The notes: generated by a model not told the origin, from the letters alone. A DNA stretch of 64,000 nt from Eutreptiella sp. 'Long Island Sound 2002' (GCA_964036045.1 OZ038382.1:144348961-144412960), one strand, 5' to 3'; positions 19,490-30,525 are shown, counted from the stretch's first letter. Numbers and translations are program-made.

Positions 19490-20491
19490 GTTGAAGCTGT
19501 TGAGCGCTCAGCTTCAGGAGTTCGATTTGTTGTGGGCAATATTGGTACTGACCTTGGGGTTCAGCATGTTCTCACTGCAGGGGGCATCCTAACTTCAGTG
19601 AGACGTGCACCCGCTCGAACATTGGGAATGCTACAAGCATGGGAGACCGATGAGAACGCAGCAAGAGCAATGCAGCATGAGCAGAAAAAGGCTGTTCACT
19701 GGGAGCCCTGGCAGAGCCAAGTGAAAACGGGAACAACAGCCGTGAAAACTGCAAAGCCCATTAACCCCAATGCCGTGCGGACACTGCTTGCCCTCCAGGA
19801 ACAAGCCACAAGGACGGACACACCAAAAAGTAATGCAAAAAGTAATGAAAAAAGCGAACCGACAAAAGCAGCACCACCAGCCACCAGAAAACGCAAGTGG
19901 GAATCTGAGTCTGAAAACGAGGAGTCGGAGGAACCTGAGGAGGATGAAGGTGAAGACGAGGAAGAGGAAGATGACAGTGTTGTCAGCGATGAAGGCGTCA
20001 CCCAAACAACTCCAGCCAAAGGAATGAAGTGGTCGTATGTCCCATACCAGGCGGAGGCCACTGACGAATGGAAGGTCGCACCAGGGATTGCTCGTCGATT
20101 TTATGAGCCTGGAGGAACGAAAGTATCTGACGAACTAGTGGCTGAAGCGGAGCGGACTAAGAGCACTATCTATTGGCTTCCTGACGATGCGACCAACAAG
20201 AGCTGGAACGTGGAAGGTCAAGACCTTGCTGCTCGCATCGCGTTTCGCACTCCCAAAGAAGCCGAGCTTTACTGCAAAGGCATGACGCTGGCACTAAAGA
20301 AGCGCAAGATGAAGGAACAGCAGCAGAAGGAGCGCAAAGCCCGCAAGGCACGCAAGGCAGAAGCTGCTGCAGAGCCAGCTGCACCACCAGCACCAGCTGC
20401 AAATCAAGAAAAGCCCGAGGAACAAACAGATAAGGTGTCAGAAGGTGCAGGTGCGAGTGGTGCAGCGCCTGACGGTGCAGAGCCCAACTGA
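19490..20491 (+). CDS. T1 gene C-terminal exon: acidic/basic tail protein
   Basis: The exon is intact and ends in TGA at 20489-20491. The encoded 333 residues start VEAVERSASGVRFVVGN and contain a very acidic stretch (about residues 135-165: EESEEPEEDEGEDEEEEDD) preceded by a probable nuclear localisation signal (TRKRKW). A folded-looking segment follows (MKWSYVPYQAEATDEW ... TIYWLPDDATNKSWNVEG), then a lysine-rich coiled-coil-like tail (KKRKMKEQQQKERKARKARK) and an A/P/E-rich end. I do not recognise a family. Position and splicing phase make it the C-terminal part of the T1 transposase-like gene. Its 3' two-thirds recur at 51074-51775. Confidence 0.6.
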   Translation, partial: VEAVERSASGVRFVVGNIGTDLGVQHVLTAGGILTSVRRAPARTLGMLQAWETDENAARAMQHEQKKAVHWEPWQSQVKTGTTAVKTAKPINPNAVRTLLALQEQATRTDTPKSNAKSNEKSEPTKAAPPATRKRKWESESENEESEEPEEDEGEDEEEEDDSVVSDEGVTQTTPAKGMKWSYVPYQAEATDEWKVAPGIARRFYEPGGTKVSDELVAEAERTKSTIYWLPDDATNKSWNVEGQDLAARIAFRTPKEAELYCKGMTLALKKRKMKEQQQKERKARKARKAEAAAEPAAPPAPAANQEKPEEQTDKVSEGAGASGAAPDGAEPN

Positions 20492-20730
20492 ACGTATCTC
20501 TTTTGATTGCCATTGACTGTTGGAAGCGACTGTTACGACTTTTACTGTTACTATGTCAGATTTTGGTGCGGATTTTTGCATGTCGCTTCTGTCGCGCTAA
20601 ATTTATCGTAACCTTTCATCGTACGACGAAATTATTCTTCGTACGACGAATTTTCTGTGAAAAAACGTTCTGTGCAAAAAGTTACGGCGACATGCAGAAA
20701 CAGCGGCACACACGCGCATGGCAATTGCAG
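19791..20730 (+). repeat. 940-bp direct duplication, left copy
   Basis: Matches 51074-52014 at an offset of 31,283-31,284 (one 1-bp insertion in the right copy). It brackets the whole S1 palindrome. It ends at GCAATTGCAG where S1 begins; the right copy continues CTGCAGCAGGCACCC into T1's own 3' end. Confidence 0.9.
20607..20656 (+). repeat. Palindromic TTCRTCGTACGACGAA motifs in T1 3' region
   Basis: TTCATCGTACGACGAA and TTCTTCGTACGACGAA occur in tandem within 50 bases downstream of the T1 gene stop. The same pair recurs at about 51899-51945. Confidence 0.75.
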
Positions 20731-20766
20731 GTAGGTAGGTATCTTCGGGAACTCCGGAATGCCTCC
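20731..20766 (+). repeat. S1 left-copy outer terminal inverted repeat
   Basis: Starts GTAGGTAGGTATCTTCGGGA. About 30 of 36 bases match the inverse complement of 26181-26216 at the palindrome centre. Confidence 0.6.
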
Positions 20767-21414
20767 GGAAAGGCCTGCGTGCGCCCTGGCGCCTGGAGCC
20801 AGAATGAAATTAAAAAGATAAGTAAAACACGACGAAAAAATTTTCTAAATAGCTGAAATTAAAGGTAATTAACATAAAAAACGCTTAGGCCAAAAGGCGG
20901 GCTGCGAAACGCGTAAAAACGCGACGAGAAATGTTTCGACGTGAAATAGGTGAATAGTTAACGCCGTAACAACTGTAACGCTCGTAGGACCCTAACGCCG
21001 TCCCTCTCGTCGACTAACTAGCCGTAGGCGCAAAGAAAAACGCGTCGCGAGCAGCGCGTAAAACTCGAAAAGTCTTTCTAAGCCGCCGCGTCCCTTCGCC
21101 CTGCTTCTCTTCCTTTTCTTTCCTTCTCCATGCACCTACCTCCCCTCCCTCCTGCCTCCCCTCAGCCCTTTTCATCAGCTTAGGCGACCGGCCCTGGGGG
21201 AAAAGCGGTCAACCCCTAGCAAGCAAGACCACCATCTCCGCGGTCGCGTGGCAACACGTAAGTCAGAAATTTCACCTTGGTATTGCTGCCTGCCTGCGTG
21301 GGTGAGTTGCGTAGAGTTTGATTTTCTAAAGAGAAACATTTTAATTTTTGGTTTTCAGGAAGCTTTCAAAGGCACAGAAAAACGGCAGGGGTTTTTAGCA
21401 AAGGAAAAGGGGAC
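20767..21414. other. S1 left arm, outer unique segment
   Basis: No gene is seen. The segment is the inverted counterpart of about 50.46-51.05 kb. It contains AT-rich DNA with many ACGCGT-like dyads and a C-rich stretch near 21.1 kb. Confidence 0.6.
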
Positions 21415-23135
21415 AAAAGGAAAAACAAACACCAGCAGCGCGACAAACCGCACAGCACAGCCAACCAGCACAGCACCGCAGGGCAGCACGGCACCGCAGG
21501 ACACGGCACAGGGCGCAGGACACCACAGGACAACGCACAGCACAGCAAGACACCACGACACACCAGAGCAGCACCACCACACGGCAGAACGCCCAGGGAG
21601 ACACCACAACGCACAGGGACACGCCACAGCGGGAGGCACCAACAACAGCGCAGACGACACTGGCGCCGCACGACGGGCCGCAGGAGGGCAAAGCAAACAC
21701 AAACAGCACCGCAAAACGACAGCAGAGCACGACAGCACAGCACCACACGACAGCACAGCGCCACAGCACACGACACAGGGAAGCAGGGCACCACAGGCAG
21801 CACAACAAGGCACCGCAGCGCACAGAGCGGAGAAGACAGGGAACGCACAGCACGAGGAAAAGAGCACCACAGCACACAGAAACCACCACCGGGCAAAAAA
21901 CAGGGCAACCAACCAACAGCACAACACAGCACAGCACGACAGCCCACAGGAGGGCAAAGCAAGCCGCAACAGCACCGCAACACGACAGCAGAGCACAACA
22001 GCACAGCACCACGCGACAGCATAGCACCACAGAACACGACACAGGAAAGCAGGGCACCACAGCAAACCACACCAACCACAGGGAAGCAGACCACGCGGCC
22101 AGACAGGGACACCGACACCGAAACACGCCACCAGCAGACAACCACAGGCCAATAGACCCAGCACCGCACCACGGCACACCACAGCACCAGGCGCCAGCCA
22201 CAGCATGCACCACACGAACAACACAACGCGAGCGCACCAGCACAGCGAAGCACAGCACCGCACAGAGCGGAGAGGACAGGGAACGCACAGCACAGCACCC
22301 CGGAACACACACAGCACAAAGCAGAGCGGCGAACAACAGCACGCACCACCGCGCCACGACAAAACACACACAGCACAGAGCACACAGCGCGGGGGAACAC
22401 CGCAAAACACAGCGCCGCAGAGCACAGGGCCCCAGGGCGACAGGCAGCGCCGGAGGGCACGGCGCAACAAGCAACGGCACCCAACGAGCGCAACACAGCA
22501 CAGGACAGCACAACACCGGAGGACACAACGCGCAGCAGCGCGGCGCAGCACCGCACCCAGGGACGCATAGCACAACACAGCACACGGCACACAGCACCGA
22601 GCGGCAGCGACGAAAACCGCGAGACAAAAGGGGGGGGGGGGGGGGGGCAACCACCAGGGTGCAGCCAACAGCCAGGCGGAAAGCACGAAAGAGGGACCAG
22701 CGCACGGAGAGCCGAGAAGCGGAAGGCCAACAAAGCAAACAACGCACAGCGCCGAGGCCCAGGGCACCCGGGGCCGGAAAGCAGAGAAAGCCGGAGACAA
22801 CGGGGGCGCACAGGGGAAGAAGAAGAAGACCGCGAGACACAGAAGGGGAGGAGGGGGGGGGAGAAACCACCAAAGAGCAGCCAACGGCCAAGCGGGAGAC
22901 ACAAACCAGGCGCGAGCGCACGAAGAGCCAGGCAGCGGGAGGCCGAGAAAAACAACCAAAGCACAGCGCCAAGGCAACGAGGAACGGCAAGGGCAGCGAG
23001 CAAGAGGGGAGCAACCCCAGCCCGGAGGGGGCCAAGCAAAGCAGAAGGACAAAGCGGCCAAAGGAAAAGGTGAGGCGCACCACAACGCGCCCGGGAGGCC
23101 GGCCCGCCCGACCCGGCCACGAAGAGCACGCACAC
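21415..23135. other. T-depleted low-complexity domain, S1 left arm
   Basis: The plus strand is almost pure A/C/G, dominated by CAGCACAGCACC-type cryptic repeats, with only rare T. As a result nearly all six frames are open for hundreds of codons (for example minus 21355-23139 in three overlapping frames). The peptides are compositional nonsense and I do not call genes. A homopolymer of about 18 G lies near 22629-22647. The segment is mirrored at 48.9-50.45 kb. Confidence 0.8.
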
Positions 23136-23141
23136 GCACGC

Positions 23142-23418
23142 CAGCCGCCGTCCGGATGGACGAGTGCGCGCCCGGAGGGTACCCAGCCCCTGCCGGCTAC
23201 GAACAGCCGCCGTCCGGATGGACGAGTGTGCGCCCGGAGGGTACCCAGCCCCTGCCGGCTACAAACAGCCGCCGTCCGGATGGACGAGTGTGCGCCCGGA
23301 GGGTACCCAGCCCCTGCCGGCTACGAACAGCCGCCGTCCGGATGGACGTGTGTGCGCCCGGAGGGTACCCAGCCCCTGCCGGCTACGATAGCCGCCGTCC
23401 GGATGGACGAGTGAGCGC
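23142..23418. repeat. 62-bp minisatellite, left arm (about 4.4 units)
   Basis: Units begin CAGCCGCCGTCCGGATGGAC at 23142, 23204, 23266, 23328 and 23390 (last truncated). The unit length is not a multiple of three, which makes the same peptide appear in successive frames. The inverted counterpart lies at about 48684-48896. Confidence 0.92.
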
Positions 23419-23429
23419 CCCGCAGCGAC

Positions 23430-25650
23430 GCCCCGCACGGCAACACAACACACCGAGCGGGTGCACCGGTGAACAGGAGCCAGGAGGCCCAGGACACCGC
23501 ACACGCGAAACAACACACCGAGCGGGCACACCGGTGAACAGAAGCCAGGGGGCCCAGGACACCGCACACGCAGAACAACACACCACCGGCACACCGGTGA
23601 ACAGGAGCCAGGTGGCCCAGGACGCCGCACACGCGAAACAACACACCGAGCGGGCACACCGGTGAACAGGAGCCAGTTGGCCCAGGACACCGCACACGCA
23701 CAACAACACACCGAGCGGGCACACCGGTGAACTGGAGCCAGGAGGCCCAGGACACCGCACACGCAACACAACACACCGAGCGGGCGCACCAGTGAAGAGG
23801 AGCCAGGAGGCCCAGGACACCGCACACGCAAAACAACACACCGAGCGGGCACACCGGTGAACTAGGAGTCAGTTGGCCCAGGACACCGCACACGCACAAC
23901 AACACACCGAGCGGGCACACCGGTGAACAGGAGCCAAGAGGCCCAGGACACCGCACACCCAACACAACGCACCCAGCCGGCACACCGGTGAACAGGAGCC
24001 AGTTGGCCCAGGACACCGCACACGCAAAACAACATACCGACCGGGCACACCGGTGAACAGGAGCCAGGTGGCCCAGGACACCGCACACGCAAAACGACAT
24101 ACCGAGCGGGCACACCGGTGAACAGGAGCCAGGAGGCCCAGGACACCGCACACGCAACACAACACACCGAGCGGGCGCACCGGTGAACAGGAGCCAGGAG
24201 GCCCAGGACACCGCACACCCAAGACAACACACCGAGCGGGCACACCGGTGAACAGGAGCCAGGAGGCCCAGGACACCGCACACGCAAAACAACACACCGA
24301 GCGCGCACACCGGTGAACAGGAGCCAGGGGGCCCAGGACACCGCACACGCAGAACAACACACCGAGCGGGCACACCGGTGAACAGGAGCCAGGAGGCCCA
24401 GGACACCGCACACGCAAAACAACACACCGAGCGGGCGCACCGGTGAACAGGAGCCAGGAGGCCCAGGTACCGCACACGCAACACAACACACCGAGCGGGC
24501 ACACCGGTGAACAGCCGCCAGGAGGCCCAGGACATCGCACACCCAACACAACACACCGAGCGGGCGCACCGGTGAACAGGAGCCAGGTGGCCCAGGACAC
24601 CGCACACGCGAAACAACGCACCGAGCAGGCACACCGGTGAATAAGAGCCAAGTGGCGCAGGACACCGCACACGCAGAACAACACACCGAGCGGGCGCACC
24701 GGTGAACTGGAGCCAGGAGGCCCAGGACACCGCACACGCAACACAACACACCGAGCGGGCACACCGGTGAACAGGAGCCAGGAGGCCCAGGACACCGCAC
24801 ACCCAACACAACCCACCGAGCGGGCACACCGGGGAACAAGAGCCAGGAGGCCAAGGACACCGCACATGCAACACAACACACCGAGCAGGCGCACCGGTGA
24901 ACAGGAGCCAGGTGGCCCGTGACGCCGCACACGCGAAACAACGCACCGAGCGGGCACACCGGTGAACAGGAGCCAGGGGGCCCAGGACACTGCACACCCA
25001 ACACAACACATCGAGCGGGCACACCGGTGAACAGGAGCCAGGAGGCCCAGGACGGCGCAGCCGCAAAACAACACACCAAGCGGGCACACCGGGGAACAGG
25101 AGCCAGGAGGCCCAGGACACCGCACACGCAACACAACACACCGAGCGGGCGCACCAGTGAACAGGAGCCAGGTGGCCCAAGACGCCGCACACGCGAAACA
25201 ACGCACCGAGCGGGCACACCGGTGAACAGGAGCCAGGAGGCCCAGGACACCGCACACCCAACACAACAAACCGAGCGGGCACACCGGTGAACAGGAGCCA
25301 GGAGGCCCAGGACACCGCACACGCAAAACGACACGCCGAGCGGGCACACCGGTGAACAGGAGCCAGGGGGCCCAGGACACCGCACACGCAGAACAACACA
25401 CCGATCGGGCACACCGGTGAACAGGAGCCAGGTGGCCCAGGACGCCGCACACGCGAAACAACGCATGGAGCGGGCACACCGGTGAACAGGAGCCAGGAGG
25501 CCCAGGACACCGCACACCCAACACAACACACCGAGCGGGCACACCGGTGAACAGGAGCCAGTTGGCCCAGGACACCGCACACCCAACACAACACACCGAG
25601 CGGGCACACCGGTGAAGAGGAGCCAGGTGGCCCAGGACACCGCACACACG
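23430..25650 (-). repeat. 65-bp satellite array, left arm (about 34 units)
   Basis: Contiguous 65-bp units each contain CACCGGTGAACAGGAGCCAG on the plus strand, the inverse orientation of the right arm. Units differ by scattered substitutions, for example CCAGGAGGCCC versus CCAGGTGGCCC. Long minus-strand ORFs (up to 774 codons) are a by-product of the near absence of T on the plus strand. Confidence 0.95.
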
Positions 25651-26216
25651 TAGGGCGGCCGGGGGACAGGAAGGAACCAACACCTCATGGGTCTGACACA
25701 CTGGGGCGACCCAGCCGACCCACCGGGCCAGTGGCAGGAGCGGTACTCCAAGGCTGCTGGTCGGAGCCCGGCCAGGCTGCATCGGGGACCATGGCAAACG
25801 TCACCCGGAGCCATGGAAGCAAACGGTGACAGGCGAGCCGGTACACAGTCCAGGAGGGGGTCGCCTGCCAAGCGGAGCGGCCCCGCAACTCAAGCCACAA
25901 GGGTGAGGCGGTCGTACCATAGACAAGCGGGAGCAATACCCCTTGTGGTGAGAGATACTCCACACGGCTGGGCAGCCCCCAGAGCTGCCGCCCAAAGGAG
26001 GGGAAATGTGGCCCTACTCATGGACACATGTGGAGACACCCTCCCACCTGGGACACATGGACCGGGTGGCCGCGACAATGCCTTCCCAAGCACATGCGGG
26101 AGCGGCTCAAGAGGCACCTAACATAGGGCAGTGGGAGGGACAGGACATCCCTTTGGTAAGACCTTCTTCCTGCATCATCGAAGGAAGCATCCCGAGCTCC
26201 CGAAGATACCTACCTA
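25651..26216 (+). repeat. Palindrome inner arm, left
   Basis: Inverse complement of about 26226-26777 with clear divergence. Both contain the same interrupted frame (THWGDPADPPGQWQERYS, plus at 25693 and minus at about 26728). The frames diverge by indels, so I do not call a gene. It ends in (ACCT)n at the centre. Confidence 0.85.
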
Positions 26217-26226
26217 CCTACCTACC

Positions 26227-26777
26227 TCGGAATGCCTCCTTTGACAATGCAGGAAGAAGGTCTTACCAAGGGGACGTTCCTGTCCCTCCCACTGCCCTAT
26301 GTTAGGTGCCTCTTGAGCCGCTCCGGCATGTGCTTGGGAAGGCATTGTCGCGGCCAGCCGGTCCATGTGTCCCAGGTGGGAGGGTGTCCCCACATGTGTC
26401 CATGAGTAGGGCCACATGCCCCCTTCTTTGGGCGGCACCTCTCGGGGCTGCCCAGCCGTGTGGTGTATCTCTCACCACAAGGGGTTGCTCCCGCTTGTCT
26501 ACGGTACGACCGCCTCACCCTTGTGGCTTCAGTTGCGGGGCCGCTCCGCTTGGCAGGCGACCCCCTCCTGGACTGTGTACCGGCTCGCCTGTCACCGGTT
26601 GCTTCCATGGCTCCGGGTGACGTTTGCCATGGTCCCCGATGCAGCCTGGCCGGGCTCGGACCAGTGGCCGTGGAGTACCGCTCCTGCCACTGGCCCGGTG
26701 GGTCGGCTGGGTCGCCCCAGTGTGTCCGACCCATGGGGTGTTGGTTCTTTCCTGTCCCTCGGCCGCCCTACGTGTGT
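26227..26777 (-). repeat. Palindrome inner arm, right
   Basis: Inverted partner of 25651-26216. The spacer between arms is only about 10 bases of ACCT repeats (26205-26227). Confidence 0.85.
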
Positions 26778-27127
26778 GCCGTGTCCTGGGCCACCTGGCT
26801 CCTGTTCACCGCCGTGCCCGCTCGGTGTGTTGTTTTGCGTGTGCAGTGTCCTGGGCCTCCTGGCTCCTGTTCACCGGTATGCCCACTCGGTGTGTTGTGT
26901 TGCGTGTGCGGTGTCCTGGGCCACTTGGCTTCTGTTCACCAGTGTGCCTGGGCGGTGTGTTGTGTTGCGTGTGCGGTGTCGTCGGCCACCTGGCTCCTGT
27001 ACACCGGTGTGCCCGCTCGGTGTGTTGTTGGTCGTGTGCAGTGTCCTGGGCCACCTGGCTCCTGTTCACCGGTGTGCCCGCTCAGTGTGTTGTGTTGCGT
27101 GTGCGGTGTCCTGGGCCTCCTGGCTCC
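26778..27127 (+). repeat. 65-bp satellite array, segment left of element A
   Basis: About 5.4 units, interrupted at GGCTCC by the left LTR of element A. The array resumes in register at 38525. Confidence 0.95.
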
Positions 27128-27925
27128 AGTAAGAAAAAGTGCTTTTCCATTGCTTAGGGACATACTCTAGTTGTATTAGAGATGCACTGAGCATCCATGC
27201 ATTTTTATCTTAGTATTGGTCCAGCCAAAAGTGGTGATAACACATTTTGACCTATGGAACCAAACACCCAATCAGGATATGGAGTGGACCCCTTAATCCC
27301 CTTTCAATCAGAAGTAAAACATCTTTTCCTGAGTTGACTGAGCACTGACATACCTAAGGTAGAGCCTATGAATTTATCTATGTTTTTCCATGAATACTTA
27401 TCTGCCCTAGTGGTATGCACCATAGGGGGTTAGGCACCTCTTTTTGAGAGGTCCTGGGTTCAATTCCTGGTCAGCCTAACTAAGTAGGAAGATCCCATGT
27501 GACATGGCAGTGACCTCATCGCCACATACCATGCCACCTCAGCACATATGGGACCCAAAACAAAGAGTGCACATCTCCTAAGATGGCACTATGGAGAGAG
27601 AGTGATCCTGTGGCAGTTTTCTAACTCTTTTCCCAAAACATTTCAGCTATCTCTGTGAATATGCATTCATTTGTATCCTGAGTTGCAGTTTCTGTGAATA
27701 TCTAATCATCTTTCACTGTTTACACTGCAGCCCTTCATGCTTTGATCCTGAATTACCTTCTCCTTGCATACTATTGGCTTGGGCTATCCTGTATTGAGTT
27801 GGCTTTACTGTATTTCAACAAACAAAAGCTTTTCATCATCCAAAACCAGCAGCAGGACACCCTACAGCAACAACAAGCAGCAGGAGAAGCAAAAACACAG
27901 TGCTGAAAACACTATAAACTTTTCT
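27128..27925 (+). repeat. Element A 5' LTR
   Basis: Same length (798 bp) as 37727-38524, offset 10,599, no indels. Contains a tRNA-like segment at about 27401-27480. Confidence 0.95.
27401..27480 (+). other. tRNA-like segment within the LTR
   Basis: GGTTCAATTCCTGG resembles a Pol III B box, with a T-loop TTCAATT on a 5-bp stem. Upstream, ACCTC-TTTTTGA-GAGGT can form an anticodon-like arm. A D-arm and matching acceptor stem are not convincing, so this is tRNA-derived at best and not a functional tRNA gene. The same sequence is in the 3' LTR at about 38000-38079. Confidence 0.5.
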
Positions 27926-27939
27926 GGTAGCAAGAGGCA
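27925..27939 (+). promoter_or_regulatory. Element A primer binding site
   Basis: TGGTAGCAAGAGG directly follows the LTR. It equals the iMet-type PBS of element B (TGGTAGCAGAGG) with one extra A. Confidence 0.75.
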
Positions 27940-28023
27940 GCCTGTCTCTGTGCACCGGCAGCGACCCCGCGCCGTACAACCAGTGCTCCGAGCAGGCAAA
28001 TACAAGCAGAAGGGCGGATTAAG

Positions 28024-30525
28024 ATGGATCCAGGAAGAGTGGACGCCGAGGTGAACACAGCGCCAGCGCCAGAGGCACCGGCAAGGCCGGCGCCTGACGC
28101 TGTACCTTCGGTGGAGCCCCTACATGGGCCAATGGATACGGCGGAGGACTCCTTGGATGGCCTCCAGACGGCCTTTGGGGCCCTGTCGGTGAAGGAAGTG
28201 GTCTCTCAGCCTCAGCCTGTGAAGAGGAAGAGAGAGAACGAGAGCGAGAAGGATGCTGGGGAAGGAGCAGACGAAGGAGAGGAGCAAGGGCAAGACCCGA
28301 CGGATGTACCTACCTTCGAAGGCGCACCAAGCGCTTCTGGCCTCCAAGCATCACCCTCTCCCATAACCACCACACTCCCAGCCGCCACAACATCCACTTC
28401 CACAACCAACCTACCTATGCCAGAGGGCACAGGCTTTACTGGCATGCCTCCCTACCCCGCCTATGGTATGGGCCCACCAACCACTGCGCTCCATGAGGCA
28501 ACTACTGCCAGTGAGCCTGTGGCTTCCAGCGCTGCGCCGCGATGGTATGCAGCTGACTATCCCCATCCACTCCACGCCACTGGAACCTACATGGATGTTC
28601 CTGGGTATGCTCCTGGTTATGCACCTGGGTATGCACCCGTGAGTGGGTTGAGGAAAGGACCGGAATCTCTGGGCGGCAGGAGTAGAGGATCGGGAAGATC
28701 CTCCAACAGGTCCCTGACGCGGTCGGAGATCAATGAGGTGCTCCGAGGAGCCACTTCGCAAATCGTGAGCGACCTCACGCAAGAGATCAGGGAGAAACTG
28801 CAGCCCCTGATGATCCCGTCCCATGCGTCACCTACGACGGTGGGAATGTCACCCCACCGAGTACAGGCTAACCACCTGGCGGCGGGGTTGACAAATACCC
28901 TGGGGAGCCTGAGGAGCCGACCGATGCCGACTCCTGCAGCAGTACCGAGAAGTCCATTCGTCCCGAGGACAGCCCAGCCGCCCTACAGTCACGTGACGAA
29001 CTCGACGAGGGCCGAGCTGGACCAGCTGGGGCTGACAGCCCTAAGGGCTATGGTGGACGTGGAGCCTTATGGCTCCAGTGATCTAGGCGGAGACCCCTCC
29101 GATGATGAGCCGCCGTCGATGACTTCTTCTTCGCCATCGGATGACGAAGACCCTGAGGACCCCGAGGACCCCAAGGGTAAGAAGAAGAAGAAGAAGAAGA
29201 AGAAGACCCGACGCCCTGAAGGACGCCGAGCTCAGGAGGCGAAGGCTATTGCCACCTCCAAGATAGTGGTGAACCTGCCTGAGTTCACAGGCAAGGACCT
29301 CAGCGAGTTCGCTGAGAACTTTGGCCGGTTCCTACGACTGACCGGCCAAACCCACGCGAGTGGGCGAGTGAAGTGTGACCTGCTCCTGCAGTGCTGCAAG
29401 ACGAAGTACCTGGAGAAGCAGGTCAGGCAGATCGTCACTAACTCCACCACCTTTGCCGACGTGTTGGTTGCCCTGGAGAGGCAGTACCCAACCTACGAGA
29501 CAGACCTCTCCATCAGGGCCGAGATCCAGAACCTGCCCGTCCTGCCCAACAACCCCAAACCCGGCAGGGTCTCCGAGCTGTTGGCGGATCTGGACCACTG
29601 GGCTGGACGACTGACGCCCGGTTCCTACAGCAGCGACGACCTGCTGTTTTGGTTGTGCTCCAAGCTCCCCCGTGAGCTATGGGACGAGTGCCGTCTGACG
29701 GCTGAGCGCAAGGCTAGATCCCTCCGCTACGAGGATCTATGCGTGCTGCCCCTGGAGATGGCGCTGGAGAAGGAGAGCGACCAACACCTGAACCACTACC
29801 GTCCTGGTGGTGGAGGTTCTGGAGGCAAAGGGTACCAAGGGTCCCGACCTGGGCAGGGGACTACCCCCAAACACGCCCACGCCCGCCTAATGGAGAACGT
29901 GAAGGAGCTATTCTGGTGTGATGCCAGAGATGAACAGGGCCACCTGCAGCATGCCTCCGGCTGCGAGCAGCGAGACTGCTTTGTTGTCCAGGGGAAGCAG
30001 CAGGAAAAGATCACCGGCGCCAAGGTGAAGATGCCGGATCATTACCGCTGCACCATCACGTGTGCATTCTGCGGTAAGCTGAAGCACTATGAGGACGAGT
30101 GCTACCATAAGCAACGCCTATCGGCGAAGCTTAAGGGGGAAGATCCTGGCAGAAGCTCAGGCAAAGGTGGAGGCAAGGCCAAAGGCAACGACTCCGGCAA
30201 GGGCAAGTCGAAAGGACGTGGTCAAGGTGGTCAAGACAAGGGTCAAGGCGGACGAGGAGGAGGCGCTAATCGCCAGAACGACAACAAGAACAAGGACAAG
30301 AACGGAGGTAACCCCAACCCTAATCCAGGGGGGAACTCCGAGCCCTCTGGAAGGCAGTCTGGACCTACCACACGCTCACAGACGCAGGCCCAGCAAGAAC
30401 AAGGAGCCAAGCGTGAGCATGAAGGTGGTGACGACGGCAACGCCAAGAAGAGAAGCCGTTTCATGAGGATGGCCCGCAAATTGCGGAACAAGGGGTTCGA
30501 GGTGACCTGTCCCGCGGAGTTCTGA
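28024..30525 (+). CDS. gag: Element A gag
   Basis: 833 codons from the first ATG after a 98-base leader. The N-terminal 380 residues are P/T/S-rich and include three near-identical PGYA repeats (about 197-207). Residues 384-396 are a run of lysines from an (AAG)n tract. Residues 413-592 are the capsid-like region (KIVVNLPEFTGKDLSEFAEN). A first Cys/His cluster (FWCDARDEQGHLQHASGCEQ) precedes a canonical CX2CX4HX4C zinc knuckle at 680-693 (CAFCGKLKHYEDEC). The tail is basic and G/K/N-rich. The protein would assemble the particle and bind element RNA. The frame ends in TGA followed by CGG and continues in the same register into pol. Confidence 0.96.
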   Translation: MDPGRVDAEVNTAPAPEAPARPAPDAVPSVEPLHGPMDTAEDSLDGLQTAFGALSVKEVVSQPQPVKRKRENESEKDAGEGADEGEEQGQDPTDVPTFEGAPSASGLQASPSPITTTLPAATTSTSTTNLPMPEGTGFTGMPPYPAYGMGPPTTALHEATTASEPVASSAAPRWYAADYPHPLHATGTYMDVPGYAPGYAPGYAPVSGLRKGPESLGGRSRGSGRSSNRSLTRSEINEVLRGATSQIVSDLTQEIREKLQPLMIPSHASPTTVGMSPHRVQANHLAAGLTNTLGSLRSRPMPTPAAVPRSPFVPRTAQPPYSHVTNSTRAELDQLGLTALRAMVDVEPYGSSDLGGDPSDDEPPSMTSSSPSDDEDPEDPEDPKGKKKKKKKKKTRRPEGRRAQEAKAIATSKIVVNLPEFTGKDLSEFAENFGRFLRLTGQTHASGRVKCDLLLQCCKTKYLEKQVRQIVTNSTTFADVLVALERQYPTYETDLSIRAEIQNLPVLPNNPKPGRVSELLADLDHWAGRLTPGSYSSDDLLFWLCSKLPRELWDECRLTAERKARSLRYEDLCVLPLEMALEKESDQHLNHYRPGGGGSGGKGYQGSRPGQGTTPKHAHARLMENVKELFWCDARDEQGHLQHASGCEQRDCFVVQGKQQEKITGAKVKMPDHYRCTITCAFCGKLKHYEDECYHKQRLSAKLKGEDPGRSSGKGGGKAKGNDSGKGKSKGRGQGGQDKGQGGRGGGANRQNDNKNKDKNGGNPNPNPGGNSEPSGRQSGPTTRSQTQAQQEQGAKREHEGGDDGNAKKRSRFMRMARKLRNKGFEVTCPAEF

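Larger units (their letters stand above)
20731..26216 (+). mobile_element. S1 left copy: TIR-bounded element carrying satellite DNA
   Basis: It starts with GTAGGTAGGTATCTTCGGGA (20731-20750). The same sequence recurs in inverted orientation at its inner end (26196-26216), with partial match over about 36 bases. In between are AT-mixed sequence (to 21.4 kb), 1.7 kb with an almost T-free strand, a 62-bp minisatellite, about 34 units of a 65-bp satellite, and a GC-rich unique end piece. No transposase is visible, so if mobile it would be non-autonomous. The element class is inferred from the terminal repeats only. Confidence 0.55.

Noticed and set aside
21355-25871. Minus-strand frames of 560-774 codons in several registers
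   Set aside because: The plus strand is nearly T-free, so stops are almost impossible on the complement. Overlapping frames are equally open.
25687-26121. A gene in the palindrome centre, since a similar peptide is encoded on both arms
   Set aside because: The two versions diverge by frameshifts after about 80 codons and have no recognisable domain; similarity is explained by the inverted duplication of the DNA.
27401-27480. A functional tRNA gene in the LTR
   Set aside because: No convincing D-arm or complementary acceptor stem; only the T-arm and an anticodon-like arm can be drawn.
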